Assembly (NCBI GenBank): GCA_028641055.1
Contig: CM054062.1
Location: 23,816,536-23,880,535, forward strand
Source: Alopecurus myosuroides
Lineage: Eukaryota > Streptophyta > Magnoliopsida > Poales > Poaceae
Direction: 5' to 3'
Length of the DNA stretch: 64,000 nt
The position numbers and the translations under genes were made by a program. Below, one piece after another: positions 53,276 through 61,858 of the stretch. The notes under the pieces were generated by a model. The model saw nothing but the letters and a program-made list of their open reading frames with translations, did no database searches and was not told the DNA's origin. The stretch's first letter is position 1, and each line of letters opens with the position of its first letter.

Positions 53276-56161
53276 TCATGACTTCGCCGAGGGCATGGTG
53301 GCTGTCGTAGTCGATGCAAACCTTGCCGAGGTTGATGTAGCGGACGGCACCGACTTGCTCGAGGAAGATGTCGTTGTAGTAGTCGTGGCCGGTGTGCGCT
53401 TGGTCACAGAAGACGTTGAAGTAGTAGTCTTTGTCAGCATAGACTTTGTCGAAGTATTAGCATGGTCGAGGAAGTGGCCGCAATAGTAGGCTAGAGCTGT
53501 AGCATGTCTCACTCCTATTGCTTCAGTTGGTGTGAAAAATCTGAACAGACAGAGAAGTGCCCAGATGCCTGGATCCCATGACAACTTCCCTTGACAAAAC
53601 TGCAGTCCTCGGAAGCTCCACATGGAAATGTAAGCAATGAACTGAAATGGTACAGTATTTGCCATGCCATATTTGTTGCTACTAGTATAGCACCACAAGT
53701 AGAGTAGCCATGTGATCTTCCAATTCAACAATTCACATCCAATCAGACTAGAATATTCAATGAACCGAGAATCAGTACTGGCTTGCAAGAAAATACTTGT
53801 AGCTTCTTGCAAGTGCAAAGCATTCCTTGTCGTTTGTAGCGTTAAGCATTCTTGTCCAAGAACAAGCACATACGAGAAGCTGTCGTCATCAGATCGACTG
53901 ACCGGAATGTGAGAATGTGGTCTCGTTGGACAGAGGACGTTTGCGAGGACATTGCTTGAATTCCTCAGCATCAACCAATGCTCAATGGCAAAAGACTCTG
54001 TTGGGAAACAGTCACAATTCGATCTGCTAAACATGTTGTAAGAAGCAATCCTGAACCCAATCAGAAATCTGAACCATAGTTCTGTGCATATGGTAGGAGT
54101 AGGACAATTCTGTCGCACCAAATAAAAGACACAAGCTGATAGAGTCTCAAGACCTGATAGAGAGTAATGATAACTGACAGACCAAGCAATTATCCACCAA
54201 AAATTCACATAACCATACAGATACTCACGTCCAGCACTGCAATATTGTAACCAAAACTCCCGTGACGCAAGAATAACTGCCCACGGAATTTCCCATTGCA
54301 CAAGCACACAATAGCAGAAGAGAATATTTCCCAGAGTGCAAAACCCAAATTCAGACTGCAAGGACCATTCAATCAGCTGAGAATGGTGACTATTACCTCG
54401 CCGAATATGATGAAAAATCCATTTCCATGAAGCATATGTAGCCCGGCTCGCCAAAGGCAGAATCAATACAGATAATCCCCAAGAAGGCCGAGGCTGCAAT
54501 TGCACTAATGCAACCACCCATTTCAGTATTGTATCAATCACAAGTCTACATCTAAGCTGTCTATGTATGAAACTCCCTTGCAAGTAGTGAACTTCACTAG
54601 TCGTTGGCAACCTCACAACAAGCCCATGTGCAATTGTACTCAACTTGTCATCCATGCTAGATAGTAGAAGTCCTGGATCCCACGGCTGCAATAGGATGGT
54701 ACGTGTAGCAGAATGATAAACTGGCCAGAGTACTACTCCATTGGGCAGCTCCGAGGACAAGTCAGGCTCAATATCATCTAGTATGACTAGGTGTTTCCCC
54801 TTCTCATCAAAGTCTATGAATATCTCCTCAAACACTAGCGACAGTGAAGTGCTCGACAAGGTTCTGAACTTTTCGAGCATGCCATGTTTCTGCGCCACAA
54901 CCGGCCCGAGTGTAAGGGCAAAGTCATTGTTGACGGTGAGCTGAATTTCCACCGTACTTGGTAGGTTTCGGGCATCTTGTGGCGTATCAAAACCAAAATG
55001 CAGCGGTAGGGAGCAGCCGAGCATGTTCCATACTTGGAGGTCGGGTGCTGCGAGAAGGATGCCGCCCACAGACACCAGACATGCAGAAGGAGAACTGGTC
55101 ATGGTTGCTGCTGGCGCTGCCGAGGCCCTTGTTGTACCCTTATCTCCTCCTGGGCATTCGGTCGAGCATGTGATGGGCGCCGCGAGAGCAATCTCAGAGT
55201 CGTTGCAGATGGACACTACTCCCAGTGCAGCAGAGATGGAGCCAACTGCCGCCGCCGTCTGGATGGACATGACCCTCTCGGAGGTGAGGCTCGTAGTCTG
55301 AACAGCCCACAGTGCAGAGTCCATTGGCACCACACTGAGCACAGAGGTCGTGGCCGAACTGCAGGTGGAGTTGGCGCCATGCGCAAGGGAGTTCACCAGG
55401 GTTAAGCGTGCGCCGGAGGATTCCAGCGCGTAGGTCGCGACCACTGGCTCGGGGTCAAAGCAGCAACGCTCGGGGACGGCACCAACGGCAGACGTTGTGG
55501 CAGTGGCGAGCGCCGGCCCCAACACGGTGACGTCACGACTGAGATATTTCGTCGAACAGGTCGTAGGCGTCGCCGTGGTCAGATCAGAGTCCAGCTCCGC
55601 GTACACTGTTGCAGAGGTCGCTGCAACCTTTGTAAGCTCGACCTCGTGCGCCGTAGACGACGAAGGCGCGCCGATGGCACTGGTGAACGCCTCTGGTTGA
55701 ACATCAACATTACAGGTAAGCTGGATGTCCGCGTGTGGAGCACGCCCAGTTGTATACGAGTACGCCACCGCGACAGGGATGGGAGGCGATGATGCAAATG
55801 GGTCTGTAACCGTTGAGGTGGCGGCCGTAGTCGCTGGCGCCTGGTTGAGGTCGTGGTCGTCCACCATGGATGTCGTTGGAGCGGACATGGTTGTCGGCGC
55901 ATGGTTGAGGACCTCGTGGTGCCCCACACGCACAGTCTGTAGTGCTGCTAAGACGGCCGCCGACACCTCGGCTGCCACCTGCGCCGCGATGCCCGGGATG
56001 AGGGCGGTGAACTCGGCCTCACGCCGCGCCGTCTTCTCCGCCAACTCGGCGTGCCGCCTAGTTCTCTGGTCCCTCCAATCGGCGAGGCGTCGCTGCTGCG
56101 GGTCCTCCTCCAGCGCAAACACTTGATCTCGGCGGGCAGCCCAAGCTAATCCGCGCAACAT
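53276..56161 (-). CDS. Long ORF of the recent element, unknown protein
   Basis: From ATG at 56161 to the stop at 53276-53278, 961 codons; the frame is open further upstream to the primer site (56290), 1004 codons in all, with no stop. Residues ~1-80 are Arg/Glu/Ala-rich and probably helical ('LADWRDQRTRRHAELAEK'), residues ~80-330 are Ala/Thr/Ser-rich and low in complexity, and the last ~550 are rich in Trp, Tyr, Phe and Cys with several hydrophobic stretches, ending in a Thr/Ser-rich tail. I see no zinc knuckle, protease (D-T/S-G), RT (DD) or integrase motif. It could be a highly diverged Gag, captured host sequence, or sequence kept open by chance and youth. Its sense direction fits the element's own transcript. 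Confidence 0.55.
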   Translation of the reverse strand: MLRGLAWAARRDQVFALEEDPQQRRLADWRDQRTRRHAELAEKTARREAEFTALIPGIAAQVAAEVSAAVLAALQTVRVGHHEVLNHAPTTMSAPTTSMVDDHDLNQAPATTAATSTVTDPFASSPPIPVAVAYSYTTGRAPHADIQLTCNVDVQPEAFTSAIGAPSSSTAHEVELTKVAATSATVYAELDSDLTTATPTTCSTKYLSRDVTVLGPALATATTSAVGAVPERCCFDPEPVVATYALESSGARLTLVNSLAHGANSTCSSATTSVLSVVPMDSALWAVQTTSLTSERVMSIQTAAAVGSISAALGVVSICNDSEIALAAPITCSTECPGGDKGTTRASAAPAATMTSSPSACLVSVGGILLAAPDLQVWNMLGCSLPLHFGFDTPQDARNLPSTVEIQLTVNNDFALTLGPVVAQKHGMLEKFRTLSSTSLSLVFEEIFIDFDEKGKHLVILDDIEPDLSSELPNGVVLWPVYHSATRTILLQPWDPGLLLSSMDDKLSTIAHGLVVRLPTTSEVHYLQGSFIHRQLRCRLVIDTILKWVVALVQLQPRPSWGLSVLILPLASRATYASWKWIFHHIRRGNSHHSQLIEWSLQSEFGFCTLGNILFCYCVLVQWEIPWAVILASREFWLQYCSAGREYLYGYVNFWWIIAWSVSYHYSLSGLETLSACVFYLVRQNCPTPTICTELWFRFLIGFRIASYNMFSRSNCDCFPTESFAIEHWLMLRNSSNVLANVLCPTRPHSHIPVSRSDDDSFSYVLVLGQECLTLQTTRNALHLQEATSIFLQASTDSRFIEYSSLIGCELLNWKITWLLYLWCYTSSNKYGMANTVPFQFIAYISMWSFRGLQFCQGKLSWDPGIWALLCLFRFFTPTEAIGVRHATALAYYCGHFLDHANTSTKSMLTKTTTSTSSVTKRTPATTTTTTSSSSKSVPSATSTSARFASTTTATMPSAKS

Positions 56162-56276
56162 GGTTGAATGGGATGGATCGAAACCTCTGATATGGGAAAT
56201 TATTTGGCTCGAATTTGGAAATTGTGGGGAGAAATTTTGGTTGGAATTTTGGGGATTTTGCGTGGAGGAATCGATT

Positions 56277-56289
56277 GGCTCTGATACCA
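56277..56289 (-). other. Primer binding site (tRNA-iMet), recent element
   Basis: TGGTATCAGAGCC on the minus strand, two bases from the 5' LTR. Confidence 0.92.
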
Positions 56290-56291
56290 AA

Positions 56292-56581
56292 TGTTAACAC
56301 CGCACTTCTCACAGGGATCTAATTCTCTTCAATTTAGATTACAGCCATGGATTCACACGGTTCTAGCCATTACAGAGGAGTAGAACACGAGAGAGGAAGA
56401 AGAGAGACACAAGCAGAGAAGGCCGAAGCCGTTCCGTTCCAAGCCAAGTCCTTCGTAAGCCACGCCCCTTGTATTTGTAGCAGCTTCCTCACGCCGCTTC
56501 CCAGCAGCCTAGGCCCAATGGTGCCAGCCCATGGCCCAGCCCATGGCCCAGCCCAGGTAAGGGTAGGGGAGGTCGCTAACA
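56292..56581 (-). repeat. 5' LTR of the recent element
   Basis: 290 bp, no difference from 52908-53197 found by eye. Confidence 0.93.
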
Positions 56582-58482
56582 GGGACATTCCACCAAATTT
56601 TGGCTATACCCTGCCAAACATCCAAACATTCATTCTTCAGGGAAACAAATTCCAAGGTCGTATTCCCACATCAATTGCCAACGCCACAAATCTTGAGCTG
56701 GTTTATCTCCGTGATAATGCATTCCTTGGCATTATTCCTTCTTTTGGTTATCTGCCCAACTTAACCACACTAGATATAGGCAAGAACCAGCTAGAAGCTG
56801 GAGACTGGACTTTCCTCTCCTCGCTCGCCAATTGCACAAAGCTGGTAAACTTACAATTAGATGCAAACAACCTACAGGGAAGCCTGCCAAATTCCATTGG
56901 AAATCTTCCCAAAAGCTTGCATCATTTGATGTTGAGAGAAAACAAAATATCTGGCACCATACCGCACGAGATAGCCAACCTCGTGAACCTCATAGATATT
57001 CGCATGGAGCAAAATCTTCTTACTGGAAACCTTCCGGACGCACTTGGAAATCTTTCAAACTTAATCGTTCTAAGCTTGTCCAGAAACAAACTTTCTGGGC
57101 GAGTTCCACTTTCCATTGGTAACCTCCGTCAATTAAATGAGCTCTACTTGCAAGAAAATCATTTTAATGGACCCATCCCTCCAACTTTAGCACACTGCCA
57201 GAACTTAGACATCCTAAACCTCTCTTGTAACTCCTTCGAAAGTACAATACCAAAGGAATTGTTTACTCTGTCCACACTCTCTGAAGTTCTTGACCTCTCT
57301 TACAACAAACTCTCTGGACCTATACCAATGGAAATTGGTGGGTTAATCAACCTTCAACCCCTCAATCTTTCCAACAACCAGTTGACTGGAGAAATTCCCT
57401 CAACTCTGGGTGACTGCCTCCATTTGGAGTCCCTCCACCTGGAAGGGAATCTACTTGATGGCCGGATCCCTCAATCTTTCACTGCATTGAGAGGCATAAA
57501 TGATATGGATCTTTCTCGAAACAAATTATCTGGTCAAATTCCAGATTTTTTCGAGGCCTTCACCTCCATGTCACTTCTCAATTTGTCATTCAACAACCTA
57601 GAGGGACCCGTACCAACTAGTGGGATCTTCCAAAATGCAAGCAAGGTGTTCGTCCAGGGAAACAAGGAGTTGTGTGCCGATTCCTCACCACTGAAACTGC
57701 CACTTTGCAATACAGAGACATCTAAACACAAGCACACCTCAAAGATTCTGAAGATAGTGGGATTTTCATCTCTTTCTTTGGTCCTGTTATCATGTATTGG
57801 ACTCGTATTTCTGAAGAAGAGAAACGAGGTCAAACAAGCAACACTTCCATCCGTCAAGGGGTTCAAGAAGATGGCATATGCTGATTTAGTGAAAGCAACA
57901 GGTGGCTTCTCTTTAGCCAACTTGGTTGGCTCGGGAAAATATGGGTCCGTGTACAAAGGTAGAATTGAGTCTGAAGAACATGCAGTTGCTATCAAGGTTT
58001 TCAAACTTGATCAGCTTGGAGCAACAAAGAGCTTCCTTGCTGAGTGTGAGGCCTTGAGGAATACTCGTCATCGTAATCTCGGTAGGGTGATCACTGTGTG
58101 CTCGACAACAGACCGTGCAGGGCAGGAGTTCAAAGCTCTTGTTCTTGAATATATGGTTAACGGCAACCTGGAAAGTTGGCTCCATCCAGCACCCCACGAG
58201 CATCATCCGAAAAGGCCATTGAGTTTAGGTTCAAGAATTGTAATAGTGGTAGACATAGCTGCTGCTTTGGATTACCTCCATAACCATTGCATGCCTCCTA
58301 TGGCCCACTGTGATCTGAAACCTAGCAATGTTCTGCTCGATGATGTCATGGGCGCATGTGTTGGCGACTTCGGATTGGCTAAGTTCCTGCACACTTATAC
58401 CTCTTCAGAGACTCCTAGTTCTACAAGCTTAGTGGGGCCAAGAGGATCAGTTGGATACATTGCACCAGGTAATAATTTCTAA
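56347..58482 (+). CDS. LTR-initiated frame fused to LRR-kinase (3' half of split gene)
   Basis: An ATG within the LTR (56347, antisense to the retroelement) stays in frame through the LTR and joins the LRR at 'IPPNFGY', adding about 78 LTR-derived residues ('MDSHGSSHYRGVEHERG') before roughly 12 LRRs, the transmembrane segment and the kinase. With splicing at 58469 it would end at 59016. It lacks a signal peptide. Expression would need a promoter in the LTR or read-through. Confidence 0.45.
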   Translation: MDSHGSSHYRGVEHERGRRETQAEKAEAVPFQAKSFVSHAPCICSSFLTPLPSSLGPMVPAHGPAHGPAQVRVGEVANRDIPPNFGYTLPNIQTFILQGNKFQGRIPTSIANATNLELVYLRDNAFLGIIPSFGYLPNLTTLDIGKNQLEAGDWTFLSSLANCTKLVNLQLDANNLQGSLPNSIGNLPKSLHHLMLRENKISGTIPHEIANLVNLIDIRMEQNLLTGNLPDALGNLSNLIVLSLSRNKLSGRVPLSIGNLRQLNELYLQENHFNGPIPPTLAHCQNLDILNLSCNSFESTIPKELFTLSTLSEVLDLSYNKLSGPIPMEIGGLINLQPLNLSNNQLTGEIPSTLGDCLHLESLHLEGNLLDGRIPQSFTALRGINDMDLSRNKLSGQIPDFFEAFTSMSLLNLSFNNLEGPVPTSGIFQNASKVFVQGNKELCADSSPLKLPLCNTETSKHKHTSKILKIVGFSSLSLVLLSCIGLVFLKKRNEVKQATLPSVKGFKKMAYADLVKATGGFSLANLVGSGKYGSVYKGRIESEEHAVAIKVFKLDQLGATKSFLAECEALRNTRHRNLGRVITVCSTTDRAGQEFKALVLEYMVNGNLESWLHPAPHEHHPKRPLSLGSRIVIVVDIAAALDYLHNHCMPPMAHCDLKPSNVLLDDVMGACVGDFGLAKFLHTYTSSETPSSTSLVGPRGSVGYIAPGNNF

Positions 58483-58630
58483 ATACAAGATGGTTTATTT
58501 TTGCAAATCTATTATATAGTCTTCTAGATATTCATTTTTTGTTTTATTTTTCTAACTTTTGTGGTATTTATTTTTCAAATTTCAACTCATTTGTGTTAAA
58601 CTGATTGTCTGAAAACATTGCACGCTGCAG
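58469..58630 (+). other. Intron of the receptor kinase gene
   Basis: 162 bp, GTAATA...CTGCAG, phase 1; restores 'GYIAPEYGFG'. Confidence 0.9.
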
Positions 58631-59016
58631 AATATGGCTTTGGGAGTAAAATATCAACGGAGGCCGACGTTTACAGCTATGGGATCATCATCTTAGAAAT
58701 GCTCACCGGGAAGCGTCCAACAGATGACATGTTTAACGATGGCTTCAGCCTTTACAAGTTCGTCGAAAAATCATTTCCTCAAAACATTTGCGACATTCTA
58801 GATCCTAGAATTGTTCCTAGATATGAAGATGAAGAAGCGGGGAGCACTTCAGACCAAGAAAATCATCCAATGGCTGGAACAATGAGCTGCGTCATTGAGC
58901 TCATTAGGATTGGCCTCTTATGCGCTACGGATACACCCAAAGATCGTCCAGCAATGCAGGACGTCTACAGCGAAGTCACCGCAATCAAAGAAGTATTTTC
59001 AGCACTGCAAGGCTGA
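58631..59016 (+). CDS. Receptor kinase last exon (kinase C-lobe)
   Basis: Reads 'EYGFGSKISTEADVYSYG', 'LLEMLTGKRPTDDMF'-type activation and helix F region, 'GLLCATDTPKDRPAMQDV' and stop at 59014-59016. Intact. Confidence 0.88.
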
Positions 59017-59198
59017 GCAAAAAGTACAATTATTTATGTTCTTCCCATGTTGCTGGTGTAGGAAGACCTATGACTAGTTTGCTTTACATAAAGCATTATT
59101 TTCTTTAATTAAATCATGTATGTTGCATGTCGATTTCAGTTGTACTAGTATATCTTCGTCACGTACTTCTGTACACATACTGTAATTGAGGCTATAAC

Positions 59199-59204
59199 AA
59201 TAAA
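59199..59204 (+). terminator. Possible polyadenylation signal AATAAA
   Basis: About 185 bases after the receptor kinase stop. Confidence 0.4.
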
Positions 59205-59348
59205 GTTCAGCATGGGGGAACGTAGTGTGCTGTCCAAAAGATTAAGGAGGTCGTGGGATTCATGATTTAGAGGTCAAGAATAGACCTCTCATAGGTAAAT
59301 GATTGTTTAACCTACTTACCGAAGATGGGATATGTCAAACTCTACTAA

Positions 59349-60394
59349 GAGCATGTCTAACAGGACCCATAAACTTTCGCCCTCTAAATCGCGTGTAGAG
59401 GGCCCTGTATAGGAAATCTAGGAAAATCCGTGCTCAGTTTTTCAAGTTCGTCTAGCAGTCCCCCTATATCCGCCCCGTATGTTTAAATTCGAACTACGCG
59501 GGAGAGAAGATAAAACTCGATTTCATTCATTTCTCAGATCACCATTGGTACAAGAACTGCTCGAACATGAAATCTAACCTAAATCTAGTCGAGGAAGACG
59601 ACGGGGCCGGAAGCCTCCATCGCCTTGAAGGCCTCGACGTCGGCGACGGCCTTCGCCTCCTCCTCCGCTTCCGCCCGCGCCCGCGCCTCTGCTTCCTGCT
59701 TCCTGCTTCGAAAGCTCGAGCCCGCGCCTCCTCCTCCTCCTCTGTCGCCGGTAAGGCCTCCTCCTGCGTTGTCGCCGCGCTTCCTCCTCCGCTGCCGCTA
59801 GCGCCGTCGCCGCCGCGCTTGCACTGCTGCAGCAGCTCCCTCTCCGCGAGCCATTTCTCGAATTTGCGGCCGCACATCGGCCGCGGCGGCGGGTCGACGC
59901 TGTAGTATCTCCCTCCCGGGGCGTAGTCCTTCAGCGTGTCCGGCATGGCCTGCGGCCACGCCACGTACTTCCAGACGCTGCGACGGCTCCCTGCAACGGA
60001 GTGTTTGCAGTGGAGCCGCCACGCCTCCTCGAGCGTCTCCGGCTCGCGGCGGCGCTTGGAGCGGGCGGTGGAGGAGCCTGAGGCGTCGGGGGAGCTCATC
60101 GTGGTGGAGGAGCTTCGAATGCGGCGGCGGCGCGTGAGTAATTTCTCGCCGGAGCTGCGAATGCGGCGGCGGCGCGCGGCGGAGATAGGGTTGCGGGTGG
60201 GGGGTTGGACCCCCACCCCAACCCTCACCCTCTATATGTACGGGGCGGAGGGGGCGGTGGAGCAGGCCCCGTAAAATTTTGTTACGGGCCAGGCGGCATA
60301 CGGGGCCTGCTAGACGGCCGTTTTGGCACGCGCCCCGTATGCCGCCGGAATTTTACGGGGCGCTTGCGTGATACGGGGCCTGTTAGACTTGCTC
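59349..60394. mobile_element. Harbinger-type element carrying an ORF, 1046 bp
   Basis: Ends GAGCATGTCTAACAGGACCC and GGGGCCTGTTAGACTTGCTC form inverted repeats with two or three mismatches, flanked by TAA (59346-59348 / 60395-60397). Inner sequence is very GC-rich (59580-60240). No transposase; one minus-strand ORF. Confidence 0.82.
59539..60228 (-). CDS. Hypothetical protein inside the Harbinger-type element
   Basis: 229 codons from ATG 60228, or 186 from the internal ATG at about 60099 ('MSSPDASGSS'). The middle has a folded-looking part: 'EEAWRLHCKHSVAGSRRSVWKYVAWPQ' type Trp-rich stretch and 'MCGRKFEKWLAERELLQQC', then acidic and Arg-rich tails. I do not recognise a family. It may be captured host sequence or an element-specific protein. 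Confidence 0.4.
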   Translation of the reverse strand: MRVGVGVQPPTRNPISAARRRRIRSSGEKLLTRRRRIRSSSTTMSSPDASGSSTARSKRRREPETLEEAWRLHCKHSVAGSRRSVWKYVAWPQAMPDTLKDYAPGGRYYSVDPPPRPMCGRKFEKWLAERELLQQCKRGGDGASGSGGGSAATTQEEALPATEEEEEARARAFEAGSRKQRRGRGRKRRRRRRPSPTSRPSRRWRLPAPSSSSTRFRLDFMFEQFLYQW

Positions 60395-60397
60395 TAA

Positions 60398-61441
60398 GGA
60401 GAAAGTAAGTTAACGCTGGAGGAGGAACTTGAGCGCGCGTAAAGTTTGCTCTAGGCCCCAAGGAATGAGCTTCCGGTGGTCTGGCACGCCAGAAAAAGCA
60501 CCAGGTGACGAAATGCCGCGGTGGCTGACGTTGGCGCCGGGAGACCGTTCGCCGGCCAACCCATCCTCCTCGGAGGATCCCGCTTTGGGGTTCTGTCGGA
60601 CGAGGAGGCGGAGGGGGAGGGAAGTGAAGGGAGCTGGGCGGCGCCGCGGCAGAGGCTACGGCGGTCCGGGTGGCTGAGGGGCTCTTGTCCGACGTCTGGA
60701 CAGTTTCGAGATCGGACATTCATCGAACGGTGGTCAACACCGACGAGGAGATTGCCTCGGAGTTTTGGATTAATATCGGTTTTCCTACGCCGGATACTCG
60801 GTATTGCGAGAAGTCACCGGCATCCTCCGAGGGAGGCAAAAGTTAGTGTTCTTCTATTGTGTGCAGGTCGGTAGAGGCGAGAGCACCGAAGACGACTCGT
60901 CAGAGGGGTGCTTCTCCGGTGGGTTGTTCTTCTTCCGGCGGGTCTTCACCGGTGTGTCATCTACTCTGAAAGACGGTGGTGCGCATGGGGTGCCGTGGCC
61001 CAGTGCCTCGACCACGGATCAGACCACCCCGTGCCTAGGGGACTTCTTCCCGGCGGAGTTCGCGCGGCGGCAGGAGAGATCGAAGCTGCTCGAGATCTGT
61101 GGCCTGGCTTCCATGATCCGGAGGAGGAGGAACGAGATGTGGTTTCAGGAGTTCAAACACTTGTTCCTCTGAATGGTGGGGCCATGCTGCATGTAGGCGG
61201 GCCAAGGAGTAACCCTGGGTGTATCTTCACCGTTCTTTCGACAGACTTTCGAGGGCATCAGAATCAAGACCAAATCGATCGGTATTGCCGGTTGCTACAC
61301 GGAAAACGCCTTCGACTTGCGCGGCGCCTACTCCATCGCCGTCTCCAATCTTCATCGGGCTCCCCTCTCGCGGAAGAACGTAAGCCAAGGTTTTGTCCTC
61401 CGCGCCATGATGGCAGCTCCGCTCCGGCCTGGCGGCTAACC
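60398..61441. other. GC-rich unassigned stretch, perhaps LINE 5' region
   Basis: Plus-strand fragments such as 'GGSRFGVLSDEEAEGEG' and 'ARRQERSKLLEICGL' suggest broken coding DNA in several frames. A LINE ORF1 region is possible, but no LINE endonuclease or RT motif is seen. It is cut on the right by the copia-type LTR at 61442. Confidence 0.35.
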
Positions 61442-61858
61442 TGTTACAAATCCGAGGAGCTTAATCGATCTACCGAGGCCAAGCAATCACAGCAAACATG
61501 ACACCGAGATTTGGTAACGCAGTTCGGCGCTCAACGCCTACATCTGCGGGGCATGACTACGGGCGCTCCTCCCCATGTACTAGTCAAAGTACCGTCGACG
61601 ACAAGCCCACCGAGGCAATACAGACGCACAAGATCTCAACGCCATGCCAGTCCGGCCGCCCCTGCCACGGGCACCGGACCGTCCCCTCGTGATCTTTTGT
61701 CTAGCCTACCAGATTTCGTCGTGTCTATTTGGGCTACCCCTGGTGCCTTTATATATTAGGTCAGGTTACACATGTTCGACTCCAACACCTAACCTTCTGT
61801 TTAATTACAAGTCCTAGCGTAGCCCTACTCGTACACATATTCGACATATATTCCAACA
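61442..61858 (-). repeat. 3' LTR of the pol-less copia-type element
   Basis: 417 bp, ends TGTTACAAATCC / TTCCAACA on the plus strand. Its first ~165 bp match 63838-64000 with few differences (for example GAGGAGC against GAGACGC, and one CAACG/CAAG indel). Confidence 0.85.

Larger units (their letters stand above)
52908..56581 (-). mobile_element. Recent pol-less LTR retrotransposon with a single long ORF, 3.67 kb
   Basis: LTRs 52908-53197 and 56292-56581 (290 bp each), apparently identical; perfect TSD GGGAC (52903-52907 / 56582-56586). Minus-strand primer site TGGTATCAGAGCC at 56277-56289 and polypurine tract AAGGAGGGGGGAA at 53198-53210 set the orientation. The 3.1-kb interior carries one long frame and no protease, RT or integrase motif, so movement needs enzymes from another element. 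Confidence 0.93.
51852..59016 (+). pseudogene. LRR receptor kinase (Xa21-like, non-RD), split by an LTR element
   Basis: Pieces 51852-52907, 56587-58468 and 58631-59016; without the insertion they add to 1107 codons with no stop. Signal peptide residues 1-25; LRR N-terminal cap 'DLEALLCLKRHL' and 'SWNNTLHFCSWPGVTC'; about two dozen LRRs of the plant-specific type; a transmembrane segment 'VGFSSLSLVLLSCIGLVFL' followed by KKR; kinase with 'VGSGKYGSVYKG', Lys in 'VAIKVF', 'HCDLKPSNVLLD' and 'GDFGLAKF'. Cys instead of Arg before the catalytic Asp makes it non-RD, typical of immune receptors such as Xa21. The phase-1 intron before 'EYGFG' is a family hallmark. The insertion at 52907 stops the protein at residue 353. 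Another change: 'HRNLGRV' where relatives have HRNLVRV. Confidence 0.92.

Noticed and set aside
55422..56126. Plus-strand frames of 92-133 codons inside the recent LTR element
   Set aside because: Antisense to the long minus-strand ORF, which fits element orientation.
52908..56581. Two-LTR assembly duplication instead of a real element
   Set aside because: Perfect TSD, correctly placed primer site and polypurine tract, and clean restoration of the host frame all support a real insertion.
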